Shown here: piece after piece, positions 37,138-45,813 of the stretch
Layout: the number at the start of each line of letters is the position of its first letter
Numbering within the stretch: the first letter of the stretch is position 1
NCBI RefSeq assembly: GCF_009707465.1
Contig: NZ_CP046120.1
Coordinates: forward strand, 248,001 to 312,000
DNA from: Novosphingobium sp. Gsoil 351
GTDB lineage: Bacteria; Pseudomonadota; Alphaproteobacteria; Sphingomonadales; Sphingomonadaceae
Length of the DNA stretch: 64,000 bases
Reading direction: 5' to 3'
Program-made: the position numbers and the translations under genes
Notes under the pieces: model-generated
What the model was told of the DNA's origin: nothing
The model's database searches: none
The model's input: only the letters and a program-made list of their open reading frames with translations

Positions 37138-38595
37138 CTAGGCGAATTCCGCCAGGCGCGCCGCAACCGCACGTAAATCTTCGGCAAAGCGTTGTTCCTC
37201 GCTGGCGCGGGCATCGTCCTGCAGGCGGAGCAGGTATGAGGGGTGGGTGGTGATCCACAGCTCGGTGCCGTCCTCCAGCTTGTGCGGGCGGCTGCGTTCC
37301 TTCTGAACGCTGACGGTCTTGCCCAGCATCCCCCGCGCCGCGCTGGCGCCGAGCGCGAGGACCAGCCGCGGTTTGACGATTGCGCGCTCGGCATCGACCC
37401 ACCAGCGGCAGATGTCGATCTCCTTGGCGGTGGGCGACTGGTGAAGGCGGCGCTTGCCGCCCCCTCTCATGACTTTGGACACGAACTTGAAGTGCTTGAC
37501 CACGTTGGTCACGTAAGCGGTCTTGTCGTCGATCCCGGCGTCCTCCAGATGCGCGCGCAGAAGCCGCCCGGCGGGGCCGACGAACGGCCGCCCCTGCTGT
37601 TCCTCGACATCGCCGGGCTGTTCGCCGACGATCATCAGCGCAGCCTCGCGCGGCCCCTCGCCCATCACCGCATCGGTGCCGTTGCAGCCGATCTCGCAGC
37701 GGCGACAGACCCGGATCGCCTCGCCGATCGCCGCCAGGCTCGTCGGCCGTTCCTCGCCCAAGAACAGATCGCTTCCCGCATCCACCATCGTCGCCTCGCG
37801 CGCCTGCGCCCCGGCGATCAACTGTGGGATCAGCGCCGCCTCGGGCATGTTCTTCCAGTACTTGCGGGGCATCTCCTTGAGCATCGCCCCCACCTTCAAA
37901 CGCGCGGGATTGAAGATCGACGCATAATAGGTGCGCCATAGATCCTCCGCCGCGTCGCTCGCAGGGGCGTCGCCGCGCTGGGCGGGCGGGCCTTCGGACA
38001 GGATTTGCCCATTCCAGTGGAGCGAGCCCGCCGGGGTCAGGATCGACCACGCCATGTTGGTGAAACGGTTGACGAAGAACCGCGCATTGGCGCGCAGGAT
38101 GTGATGCTCGGGTTCGAACCAGGCGACGTAGTGCTCGCCCCCATCGGGCTCATCGACCACCCGGAAGCGCACGAACGCGCGCATCTTGTGAATGTCGCGG
38201 CGCACGGTGCGGGCGAGTTCGTCGATCCGGCGCACGTCGCGGTCGGCGGCGTCTTCCATCAGCTTCGGCTTGCGCTGGAGCCGCCACAGCAGGCGATAGA
38301 GCAGCGCGAACCGCTCGGGGTCGGAATGCAGGATCGCGCTTTGGGCAAGTTGAACAAACGCACGCGCGGCACGGGGTTGGGGCGCATCGGCGAGTGGGCC
38401 AGGCACTTGCCGGTCGGAGCGCGCGAACAGGCTGCCCGAGGTCCCGCCCGGCTCGCTCCAGGCGATGCGATCGGGCGGGACATCGGCCTGGATCAGGCAT
38501 CGCGCATGATCGCGCCACTCGGCGAAGTCGTCGGATGCGGTCAGCGTAACCCCAAGCGCGTCGGGTGCGTGCATGCCGCAAAGCAGCGCGGTCAT
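37138..38595 (-). CDS. udgX: DUF4130-UdgX fusion, uracil-DNA-binding protein
   Basis: A 485-residue two-domain protein. N-terminal part (about 1-260) is a DUF4130/TIGR03915-like domain (YRLLWRLQRKPKLMEDAADRDV, FNPARLKVGAMLKEMPRKYW). C-terminal part (about 280-485) is a family-4-like uracil-DNA glycosylase: iron-sulfur cysteines C297, C300 and C304 region, GEQPGDVEEQQGRPFVGPAG, the UdgX-specific loop KRRLHQSP with H385, and THPSYLLR. In UdgX proteins this His bonds covalently to the abasic site after uracil is removed. It follows the radical SAM gene by 127 bp on the same strand, forming the TIGR03914/15/16 set. It would act on uracil-containing DNA in the SOS response. Confidence 0.9.
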   Translation of the reverse strand: MTALLCGMHAPDALGVTLTASDDFAEWRDHARCLIQADVPPDRIAWSEPGGTSGSLFARSDRQVPGPLADAPQPRAARAFVQLAQSAILHSDPERFALLYRLLWRLQRKPKLMEDAADRDVRRIDELARTVRRDIHKMRAFVRFRVVDEPDGGEHYVAWFEPEHHILRANARFFVNRFTNMAWSILTPAGSLHWNGQILSEGPPAQRGDAPASDAAEDLWRTYYASIFNPARLKVGAMLKEMPRKYWKNMPEAALIPQLIAGAQAREATMVDAGSDLFLGEERPTSLAAIGEAIRVCRRCEIGCNGTDAVMGEGPREAALMIVGEQPGDVEEQQGRPFVGPAGRLLRAHLEDAGIDDKTAYVTNVVKHFKFVSKVMRGGGKRRLHQSPTAKEIDICRWWVDAERAIVKPRLVLALGASAARGMLGKTVSVQKERSRPHKLEDGTELWITTHPSYLLRLQDDARASEEQRFAEDLRAVAARLAEFA

Positions 38596-38620
38596 ACGAA
38601 GCGGCCTTTGCCCCAGCCTC

Positions 38621-38701
38621 GCTCATGTCGAGCGAAGTCGAGACATCTGGCGCAACAGTTCGTCCGCTGCGCGCGATGCCTCGACTTCGCTCGGGATGAG
38701 C
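38621..38701. repeat. REP-like palindrome, TCGAGCGAAGTCGAG type
   Basis: Arms at 38621-38647 and 38675-38701 are near-perfect reverse complements (three mismatches) built on GAGCGAAGTCGAG. It fills the 127 bp between the radical SAM gene and udgX. A different sequence family from the palindromes at 8865, 36406 and 37033. Confidence 0.8.
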
Positions 38702-38722
38702 TGGGGGTGTGCGAGCGCGTAT

Positions 38723-39970
38723 TCATGCCGCGAACAGTTCGAGTTGGGATTGCTTGCGCGGCGCGACCAGCGCGCGCAAATCGGCGCGGTCGGTGAGCGA
38801 AACCGGGCGCCAATCCGCGGCAATGAGAAACGGCCGCAGCTTTGCGATCGAGACGGTCAGGCGGGCGACATCTTCAAGCCGCAAGGTGCGATGCCGCCGC
38901 GAAGCGAGGATCGCGCCGACCGCCCTCACCCCCAGCCCCGGCACCCGCAGCAGCGCCTCGCGCGGGGCACGGTTGACGTCGACCGGAAACCGCTCGCGGA
39001 ATTTCAGCGCCCACGCCAACTTGGGATCGATGTCGAGCGGCAGCATCCCGTCGGCGTCCGCAGCCTGCTGGACCTCCCCTGGGGCATAGCCGTAGAACCG
39101 CATCAGCCAGTCCGACTGGTAGAGCCGGTGCTCGCGGATCAGCGGGGGGCGCTTGAGCGGCAGCACCGCGCTGGCATCGGGGATCGGGCTGAACGCCGAA
39201 TAATAGACCCGGCGCAATGCGAAATCGCCGTAGAGCGTGCTCGCCTTGCCGACGATGTCCGCATCCGTGGCGGCATCCGCGCCGACGATCATCTGGGTCG
39301 ATTGCCCCGCGGGGGCGAAGCGCGGCGCCGACTTGAACCGCTTGCGCGCATCCTTGGCCTCGACGATCTCACCCTTGAGCCCCGCCATCGCGCCTTCGAT
39401 CTGGCGCGCCGACTTGTCGGGGGCGAGCCGGGTCAGCCCGGCGTCGGTCGGCAGTTCGACGTTGATGGAGACGCGGTCGGCATAAAGGCCCGCCTGGGCG
39501 AGCAATCCGGGATCGGCCTCGGGGATCGTCTTGAGGTGGATATAGCCGCGAAAGTCGTGCTCCTCGCGCAGGATCCGCGCGACCTCGACCAGTTGCTCCA
39601 TCGTGTGGTTCGACGACTTCACGATCCCCGAGGAAAGGAACAGCCCTTCGATGTAATTTCGCCGATAGAAGCTGAGCGTCAGGTCGACCACTTCCTGCGG
39701 GGTGAACCGCGCCCGCCGCACGTTCGAGCTCTTGCGGTTGATGCAATAGTGGCAGTCGAAGATGCAGTGGTTGGTCAGCAGGATCTTGAGCAGCGAAATG
39801 CAGCGGCCATCGGGGGCATAGGCGTGGCAGATGCCCATCCCCTCGGTCGAGCCGATACCCTTCCCGCCCTTGCTGGTCCGCTTGGCCGTGCCTGACGAGG
39901 CGCACGAAGCGTCGTACTTGGCCGCGTCGGCAAGGATTCCGAGACGTTCGAGGAGCGAGGGTTGAGCCAT
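38723..39970 (-). CDS. Putative DNA modification/repair radical SAM protein
   Basis: A 415-residue radical SAM enzyme of the TIGR03916 type. Seen: the cluster-binding motif C69-x3-C73-x2-C76 (NHCIFDCHYC), SAM-domain segments IEGLFLSSGIVKSSNHTMEQ and YIHLKTIPEAD, and a C-terminal helix-hairpin-helix (VNRAPREALLRVPGLGVRAVGAIL) suggesting DNA binding. The ATG at 39970 has AGGAAC upstream and directly abuts a LexA box at 39973-39987, so it should be repressed by LexA and induced by DNA damage. Chemistry on DNA is presumed but unproven. udgX follows downstream. Confidence 0.9.
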   Translation of the reverse strand: MAQPSLLERLGILADAAKYDASCASSGTAKRTSKGGKGIGSTEGMGICHAYAPDGRCISLLKILLTNHCIFDCHYCINRKSSNVRRARFTPQEVVDLTLSFYRRNYIEGLFLSSGIVKSSNHTMEQLVEVARILREEHDFRGYIHLKTIPEADPGLLAQAGLYADRVSINVELPTDAGLTRLAPDKSARQIEGAMAGLKGEIVEAKDARKRFKSAPRFAPAGQSTQMIVGADAATDADIVGKASTLYGDFALRRVYYSAFSPIPDASAVLPLKRPPLIREHRLYQSDWLMRFYGYAPGEVQQAADADGMLPLDIDPKLAWALKFRERFPVDVNRAPREALLRVPGLGVRAVGAILASRRHRTLRLEDVARLTVSIAKLRPFLIAADWRPVSLTDRADLRALVAPRKQSQLELFAA

Positions 39971-39972
39971 AT

Positions 39973-39987
39973 GTTCCTTATATGTTC
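39973..39987 (-). promoter_or_regulatory. LexA box (SOS) for radical SAM-udgX-dnaE2
   Basis: GTTC at 39973-39976 and GTTC at 39984-39987 with 7 bp between, an exact match to the alphaproteobacterial GTTC-N7-GTTC consensus (the site is GTTCCTTATATGTTC). It lies 3 bp upstream of the radical SAM ATG, so LexA binding would block transcription or initiation. Confidence 0.9.
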
Positions 39988-40117
39988 TTAACGTGCGAAG
40001 TCCAACATCGTTTCGCCTCCCCCTCGCGAAACTTGACCGCAAACCTTTGGCTTCAAACGGAACGGCCCCGCCTCGGCGGAGTTTGGGGTGCGGACGGGAA
40101 GCCACAGGAATTCTTTC

Positions 40118-41047
40118 ATGCACATCATCGAAGCCCGCGACGGCACGCACCTCTGGTCGAAATGTTGGGGCGAAGGGCGCCCGGTCGTGCTGATCCACGG
40201 CTGGCCGCTTTCGGCCGACAGCTGGGATCCGATCACCAACGCGCTGGCCGACGCCGGCTACAAGGCGATTGCCTATGACCGGCGTGGCTTCGGTCGCTCG
40301 ATGCAACCCTCGGGCGGATATGACTACGATACGTTCGCCGACGATCTGGCGGCGGTGCTGGCGCATTACGATGCGACCGACGATGTCGCGCTGGTAGGCT
40401 TCTCGATGGGCGGCGGTGAGATCGCGCGCTATCTTTCGCGGCACCAGGGCAAAGGTGTCAGCAGGGTCGCGCTGATCAGTTCGGTGGTGCCCTACATGCT
40501 CCGGACCGACGACAATCCCGATGGCGTCCCGCAATCGACCTTCGATCAGATGACCGACGCCATGTTGAAGGACCGGGCGGCGTTTTTCACCGATTTCTTC
40601 GACGACTTCTTCGGGGTCGGCTGGGTTTCCAGCCCGGTCAGCGAAGAGATGCTGGACGTAGCGTGGTTCACCGCGATGCAGGCGGGCTTGCGGCCCACGC
40701 TTGCTGCGGCGAAAGCCTTCGCCACCACCGATTTCCGCCCCGATCTCGCGTCGTTCAAGGTTCCGACCCTGATCATCCACGGGACCGCCGACAAGACCGT
40801 CCCGATCGAGGCCACCGCGCGCGCGGTGGCCAGAGCGGTGCCGCATGCGCAACTGATCGAATACGAGGGCGAGGCGCATGGGGTGTTCGCCACGCAGACC
40901 GATCGGTTGACCGACGATCTCCTGGCGTTCCTCGACAACGATGGCGAGCGCAGCGCGTTCGCGGGGCTGGAGGGTGAAACGCCCGAAGCTCGTCAGGACA
41001 TCATCGACGAAGTCTCGCGACAGAGCCTGGTGACGCCGCTGGTGTGA
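40118..41047 (+). CDS. Alpha/beta hydrolase (chloroperoxidase-like)
   Basis: A 309-residue alpha/beta hydrolase. Seen: oxyanion HGWPLSADSW near residue 24, the nucleophile elbow GFSMGGGE near residue 92 with catalytic serine, an aspartate in HGTADKTVPIEA, and the catalytic His in EYEGEAHGVFATQ. Close in pattern to non-haem chloroperoxidase/esterase members. It sits on the plus strand between the two SOS gene groups and is divergent from the radical SAM gene, which shares the 147-bp control region holding the LexA box. Whether LexA affects it is unknown. Confidence 0.85.
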   Translation: MHIIEARDGTHLWSKCWGEGRPVVLIHGWPLSADSWDPITNALADAGYKAIAYDRRGFGRSMQPSGGYDYDTFADDLAAVLAHYDATDDVALVGFSMGGGEIARYLSRHQGKGVSRVALISSVVPYMLRTDDNPDGVPQSTFDQMTDAMLKDRAAFFTDFFDDFFGVGWVSSPVSEEMLDVAWFTAMQAGLRPTLAAAKAFATTDFRPDLASFKVPTLIIHGTADKTVPIEATARAVARAVPHAQLIEYEGEAHGVFATQTDRLTDDLLAFLDNDGERSAFAGLEGETPEARQDIIDEVSRQSLVTPLV

Positions 41048-41114
41048 AACCGCGCTCTGTCCGCTTCAGGGGACAGATGCACATGCTTGAGAGCGCAGCG
41101 AACTAGCCGAAGTT

Positions 41115-41145
41115 GAGAGGGGGATGTCGCGCACAACCCCCTCTC
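41115..41145. terminator. Hairpin between convergent genes
   Basis: GAGAGGGGG at 41115-41123 pairs with CCCCCTCTC at 41137-41145 between the hydrolase gene (ends 41047) and imuB (ends 41176). A second CCTCTC/GAGAGG pair follows to 41170. No clear U run, so it may be a repeat rather than a true terminator. Confidence 0.45.
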
Positions 41146-41175
41146 CCAACCCTCTTTCCTGAGAGGGAGAGGGCT

Positions 41176-42753
41176 TCAGGCACACAATCCGTGCAGGAAC
41201 CACTGCGGGGCGCCGCCGCGTCCGTCGCCGGCCAGACCCTCGCGGTAGACCCAGTAGCGCCGGCCTTCGCCGTCCTCGATCCGGTAGTAATCGCGCAGCC
41301 GCGCCCCCGATTTCTCACGCCACCATTCCGGCGCGATCCGCTCGGGCCCTTCGGCACGCTCGATCTCGTGCACCGCGCCGCGCCAGCGGAAGCGGCGGGG
41401 CAGGCCGTCGGGAGTGGCATAGAGTACCGCGATCGGCTCGGCCCGGTCGAGCAGCTTGAGCGGGCGGTTGTGGAACGCCAGTTCGCCCTGCGAGGGTAGC
41501 GGCTGTTCCAGCGGCGGACGCCAGCGCTGGGCGCGTTCGGGGATGTGGCTGGGATAGGCGACCGGGCGGCGCACCGCATCCTCGCCCAGACGCACCGCGA
41601 TCCGATCAATGCAAACCGCCAGGCTGGTGCGGTGATCCTGCGCGGCGGCTTCGAAATCCTGCTGCAACAGCGCCAGCGGCTGCGTCCACGGCGCGCGCAG
41701 GCGGACCAGTTCGATCCCGAACCCGGCATCGATGTCGTCGAGCCGCGCGGCGAGCAGGCGGCAGATGTGCGCGGGATCGCGGCTGGCGGCAGCCATCTCG
41801 AGGCGACGGATCACGACGTCGCCATCGACCTTCCACAGCCCCAGTTCGAGCCGCCGCGCACCCTGCGCCAACCCTTCGAGCACCCGCGCGAGGTCTTCGG
41901 CAAGATCGCCAACCACCTGGTCTAGCAGCTCGCGATGGCGGATCGGTTCGAGCAGGCGGCGCTGGACGAGCGGGGGGTGGTGCTCGATCACCGGCAGTAG
42001 CGGTTCGGGCAGCAGCCCCAGCAACTGGTCGAGCCGGATCAGCGGATTGGCCGCCGCCGACCGCCGGTTGCGAAAGCGCCGGGCGAGCGCGGGGCGAGCA
42101 ATTCCCGACAAGTCGCCCAGCCGCTTCAGCCCTAGCCGGCGCAGAAGAAGCAGAACGTCGTCGTCGAGCCGCAGCGCCGCGACGGGCAGGCCGCCCAGGC
42201 ATCGCGCCGCGTCGTCTTGCGGCCCCAGGATCGCCTGCGCCGGACCGTGGTGCGCCAACGCCCAGGCCGCTCCCGCGGTCGGCGCGATGGCGATCCGCGC
42301 GGTCAGGCCCCGCCGCGCCAGCGCCCGCGCCGCGTCGTTGAGCAGCGCCTCCTCGCCCCCGAACAGGTGCGCGGCGCCGGTAACGTCGACCACCAGCCCG
42401 TCGGGCGGATCGAGCGCGCTGTGCGGTCCCCAGCGCTGCGCCCACACCGCCAGGTTTTCGAGGAAGGCGAGATCGCCTGCCGGATCGGACGGCCGCACGC
42501 CGATTTGGGAACACACGGCGCGGGCATCGGCGAGACGCATGCCGGGCTGCGCGCCCGCCTCAAGCCCGGCGCGATTGACGGCCTCGATCCGCGGCCCGTG
42601 CGCGGTATCGGCGACGAGCGCGAGCGGCTGGGCGTCGGCGCCCTGCCCTTCCGCGCAGCCCTCAGCGAGCCGCCAGCGATCGATCGCCAGCCGCGCACAC
42701 CAGATCGCCAGGATGCGGCGCGGCGGTGAGTTCGGCGGCAAGACATGCGTCAT
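41176..42753 (-). CDS. imuB: ImuB, Y-family polymerase-like protein
   Basis: About 525 residues. Seen: a Y-family N-terminus (RRILAIWCARLAIDRW), ARAVCSQIGVRPSDPAGDLAFLENLAVWAQRW, DVTGAAHLFGGEEALL, and a little-finger-like middle. Family knowledge: ImuB lacks the catalytic acidic residues and serves as a hub for DnaE2 and the sliding clamp. Here LDPPDGLVVDVTGAAHLFGG lacks the usual YxDxxF active-site pattern. The start at 42753 lies inside imuA, overlapping it by about 92 bp; another frame extends a few codons to a TTG at 42762. Confidence 0.9.
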   Translation of the reverse strand: MTHVLPPNSPPRRILAIWCARLAIDRWRLAEGCAEGQGADAQPLALVADTAHGPRIEAVNRAGLEAGAQPGMRLADARAVCSQIGVRPSDPAGDLAFLENLAVWAQRWGPHSALDPPDGLVVDVTGAAHLFGGEEALLNDAARALARRGLTARIAIAPTAGAAWALAHHGPAQAILGPQDDAARCLGGLPVAALRLDDDVLLLLRRLGLKRLGDLSGIARPALARRFRNRRSAAANPLIRLDQLLGLLPEPLLPVIEHHPPLVQRRLLEPIRHRELLDQVVGDLAEDLARVLEGLAQGARRLELGLWKVDGDVVIRRLEMAAASRDPAHICRLLAARLDDIDAGFGIELVRLRAPWTQPLALLQQDFEAAAQDHRTSLAVCIDRIAVRLGEDAVRRPVAYPSHIPERAQRWRPPLEQPLPSQGELAFHNRPLKLLDRAEPIAVLYATPDGLPRRFRWRGAVHEIERAEGPERIAPEWWREKSGARLRDYYRIEDGEGRRYWVYREGLAGDGRGGAPQWFLHGLCA

Positions 42754-43369
42754 CGCGCACAATCCAATTTCCGGGTTGATGGGTGTGCGCGCGGAAGAGT
42801 TCCGCGCTCCACGACGGAGCGCCCGGCGCCGCGGAATTCCAGCGCGGCGGCAGCGACGGCGCCGAACGCACCTCCCACCGCATCCGCGCCGAGCCTAGGT
42901 CACGCGCGGCGCCAAGGCGGATCAGCCACAGCGGAACGCCGTGCCTTTCCGCCGCCAGGCTCAGCCGGCGCGAAGCGGTAAGCCCCAGCGCGCGGGGATT
43001 GCCCGCGATTTCCCCCACCACGAACGCCAGATCGCGGCAGCGCAGCCCTTCCTCCAGTGCGAACAGCGCATCCTCGGGCTTGTTGGCGGAAACGTGGATC
43101 AGGCGGTGGCGCAAATCCGATGGGAGGCCCGGGCGATAGGGCCGCCCACCCAGCCGCCGCGCCGTCTTGTCCTGAACCCACAACCAGGAACGTTGCTCGC
43201 GCTCCCGGCTGGCTTGGTCGCGCGCCATGGCCAGCACGACCCCCGCCCCGCTCGCATCCTCGGCGGAAGCGAAAATCTCGCTGTGACGGACACCCGCATC
43301 CAGCCCCGGACGCCATTGCGCGGGACGCACCGGATCGTCCGGCAGCGAGAGACTGGTCACGAAGGTCAC
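42662..43369 (-). CDS. imuA: ImuA, RecA-like SOS mutagenesis protein
   Basis: A 235-residue protein, ImuA of the ImuA-ImuB-DnaE2 mutasome. Seen: a RecA-like body without a recognisable Walker A motif, the segment GRPYRPGLPSDLRHRLIHVSANKPEDALFALEEGLRC, and LGLTASRRLSLAAERHGVPLWLIRLGAA. A LexA box lies at 43387-43401, 18 bp upstream of its start. imuB starts inside its 3' end. Confidence 0.88.
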   Translation of the reverse strand: MTFVTSLSLPDDPVRPAQWRPGLDAGVRHSEIFASAEDASGAGVVLAMARDQASREREQRSWLWVQDKTARRLGGRPYRPGLPSDLRHRLIHVSANKPEDALFALEEGLRCRDLAFVVGEIAGNPRALGLTASRRLSLAAERHGVPLWLIRLGAARDLGSARMRWEVRSAPSLPPRWNSAAPGAPSWSAELFRAHTHQPGNWIVRDDACLAAELTAAPHPGDLVCAAGDRSLAAR

Positions 43370-43386
43370 GGCGAATCGACTCCTGT

Positions 43387-43401
43387 GTTCTATTTATGTT
43401 C
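43387..43401 (-). promoter_or_regulatory. LexA box (SOS) for imuA-imuB
   Basis: GTTC at 43387-43390 and GTTC at 43398-43401 with 7 bp between (TATTTAT), an exact fit to the alphaproteobacterial LexA consensus, 18 bp upstream of the imuA start. Confidence 0.9.
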
Positions 43402-43535
43402 CGATTCGACTTGCTTGACAAACGGCTTTCCCGCCGAAGCGACGCTGAACGGCCTGAAGCTCGAAAACTGGCTCGACTGCGCCGGAGCCAACCTTTCGCC
43501 CTGCCGTTCGAAACGGGAAGCGAAAGGACAACCCC

Positions 43536-44018
43536 ATGAAATATTCCGCAGGCAACGCCGAAGAGCTCAAGGACAAGTTCTGGCACGAACTGGCCGGTTC
43601 ATCCTACGTCATGCTCCAGCTCGACGGCGATCCCGCTGGCGCCGCGCCGATGACCGCGAGCCTCGACAAGCATGCCGACAGCGAAATCTGGTTCTTCACC
43701 GCCCGCGACAGCCGCTGGGCGCGGCAGGGTGCGGCGACAGCTTGCTACACCAGCAAGGGCCACGACCTCTTCGCGCGCTTCACCGGGACGCTGACCGAGG
43801 AAACCGACAAGGCCAGGCTCGACAAGCAGTGGTCGAACTTCGTCGAGGCATGGTTCCCCGGCGGCAAGACCGACCCCAACCTGCTGTTCCTGCGAATGGA
43901 CCTGGGCGATGCCGAAATCTGGTCGGGAGAACTGGGCGCGCTGGCCACCGCAAAGATGGCGTTGGGCCTTAACGTTCGCGACGAAGTTGCGGGCAAGCAC
44001 GTCGAGACCGCGCTCTAA
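43536..44018 (+). CDS. Pyridoxamine 5'-phosphate oxidase family protein (general-stress type)
   Basis: A 160-residue split-barrel flavin-binding protein like general stress protein 26. Seen: the opening DKFWHELAGSSYVMLQLDGD, a central SEIWFFTARDSRWARQG, and LFARFTGTLTEETD, followed by WFPGGKTDPNLLFLRMDLGDAEIW. Such proteins bind FMN, but the activity is seldom known. Divergent from imuA with 166 bp between; a hairpin terminator follows at 44048. Confidence 0.85.
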   Translation: MKYSAGNAEELKDKFWHELAGSSYVMLQLDGDPAGAAPMTASLDKHADSEIWFFTARDSRWARQGAATACYTSKGHDLFARFTGTLTEETDKARLDKQWSNFVEAWFPGGKTDPNLLFLRMDLGDAEIWSGELGALATAKMALGLNVRDEVAGKHVETAL

Positions 44019-44047
44019 CCTGAGCGCTTTCCCCTTGGCAACGCGAT

Positions 44048-44074
44048 GGGCCGCCCTTGCGAAAGGAGCGGCCC
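44048..44074 (+). terminator. Rho-independent-type terminator after the pyridoxamine-oxidase-like gene
   Basis: GGGCCGC at 44048-44054 pairs with GCGGCCC at 44068-44074 around a 13-nt loop, followed by GTTTGCTT. It lies 30 bp after the stop of the upstream gene and just before the convergent permease stop at 44091. Confidence 0.6.
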
Positions 44075-44090
44075 GTTTGCTTGGCTCCGG

Positions 44091-45673
44091 TCAGGGCCGT
44101 CCGCGATCCGCCACACCCGGGATGTCGGGCTCGATCTCACCGATCTCGGTCTCGTGCACCTCGACGAGCCCGCGGCCCAGGTGGCTGTGGCTGCGGCTGT
44201 AGAGGAAGTAGATCACCAGCCCCAGCACCCCCCACTCCGGCAGGAACAGCATCGCCTGCTTGGGCAAGTTGAAGAACAGGAACAGGCAGCCCGCGATCGT
44301 CAGCGGTGCGATCAGCCACGCCGCCGGCACCCGGAAATGCCGCGGGCGTGCAGCATCGGTCTTGCGCAGCAGGAGCAGGGCAATGGCCACGAAGCTGAAG
44401 GCATAAAGGGTCCCGGCGTTGGAAATGTCCGCGAGCCCGCCAACCGGGAAAAACGCCGCCCCCAATGCCACGATCCCGCCGGTGATCATGGTGACGATGT
44501 ACGGCGTCTTGAACCGCGGGTGGACGGCGCTCAACTTGTCCGGGAGCAGGCCGTCGCGGCTCATCACGAAGAAGATGCGGGTCTGGCCGTAGAGCAGCAC
44601 CAGGATCACCGAGGGCAGCGCAAGGAATGCGGCGACGCCCAACATGTTGCCCACCGCCGAGAACCCGATCGTGCGCAGCACGTGCGCCAGCGCTTCCTTC
44701 GAGCAGACCAACGCCTCCGCATACTGGGGCATTGCGCATTGCCGGGCGAGTTCCGCCGAGCCGGGCTCGAACGGCACGCCGCCCGCTCCCATCAGCGGCT
44801 GCCCGCCAAGCGTGCCGACAGCACCGGCGGCGACGAGGATGTAGAAGATCGTGCAGATCAGCAGCGATCCGATCAGGCCGATCGGCACGTTGCGCTGCGG
44901 GTTGACCGTTTCCTCGGCGGCAGTCGAAACCGAATCGAACCCGACATAGGCGAAGAACATCGTCGCCGCCGCGCCGACCGCTCCCAGCCCCGTACCGAAG
45001 CCGCCAAAAGGCCTGCCGGCAGGAACGGGTTGAACTTGTCGGTCGAAAATTCCGGACTGGTATAAGTCAGCGCGATGAACGCGGTCAGCGCGACCAACTT
45101 GATCACCACCAGAACGGCGTTGACCCTCGCGCTTTCACTGGTGCCGACGACAAGCAGCGTGGTGACCAGCAGCGCGATGAGCATCGCCGGCAGGTTGATG
45201 AAGCCGCCTTCCGCCCCGCCCAATGCCAGCGGGCCCGCGGAGAGAAATGCCGGAAGATGGATTCCCAGGAACTGGTTGAGGATCGTTCCCGTAAAGTAGC
45301 CCGACCACCCGACCGACACCGCCGCGGCGGCGATCGCGTATTCCATGATCAGCGCCCAGCCGACGGTCCACGCCAGAAGCTCGCCCATCGAGGCGTAGGT
45401 ATAAGTGTAGGCGCTCCCGGCCACCGGGATCATCGAGGCGATCTCTGCATAGCACAGCGCGGCGACGATGCAGACCAGCCCGGCGATGACGAACGCGAGC
45501 ATCAGGCCGGGCCCCGCCTTCTGCGCGCCCGATGCGGTCAGCACGAAGATACCCGTGCCGATCACGCTGCCGATGCCCAAGAGGGTGAGTTGGACCGCGC
45601 CGAGCGATCGATGCAGCGATTTCCTTTCCGCCGTGGCCAGGATAGCGTCCAAAGGTTTTACGCGACCGAACAT
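44091..45673 (-). pseudogene. APC family amino-acid permease, frameshifted in this sequence
   Basis: A multi-spanning amino-acid/polyamine permease of about 527 residues. The upstream part (45673 to about 45010) reads LGAVQLTLLGIGSVIGTGIF, AALCYAEIASMIPVAGSAYTY and FNPFLPAG. The rest resumes in another frame with ATMFFAYVGFDSVSTAAEE and runs through several membrane helices to 44091. One missing base near 45006-45013 would join the frames (reading PAGPFGGFGTGLG). Start ATG at 45673. No other damage, so a sequencing error or very recent mutation. It would import an amino acid with a cation; substrate unknown. Confidence 0.85.
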
Positions 45674-45813
45674 CAAAGTCCCCTAAGTCCAGCGGCTTCT
45701 GATGGCCGCGCAGAAGGTGTGATTGCGCGCGAAGCTAACGGCAAGCCCCTGTAGCGCAAGCCCGTTTTCCGCAGGTTTGCACCGGGCCGTCGAGCGCCTT
45801 AGAAGCTTGGCCC

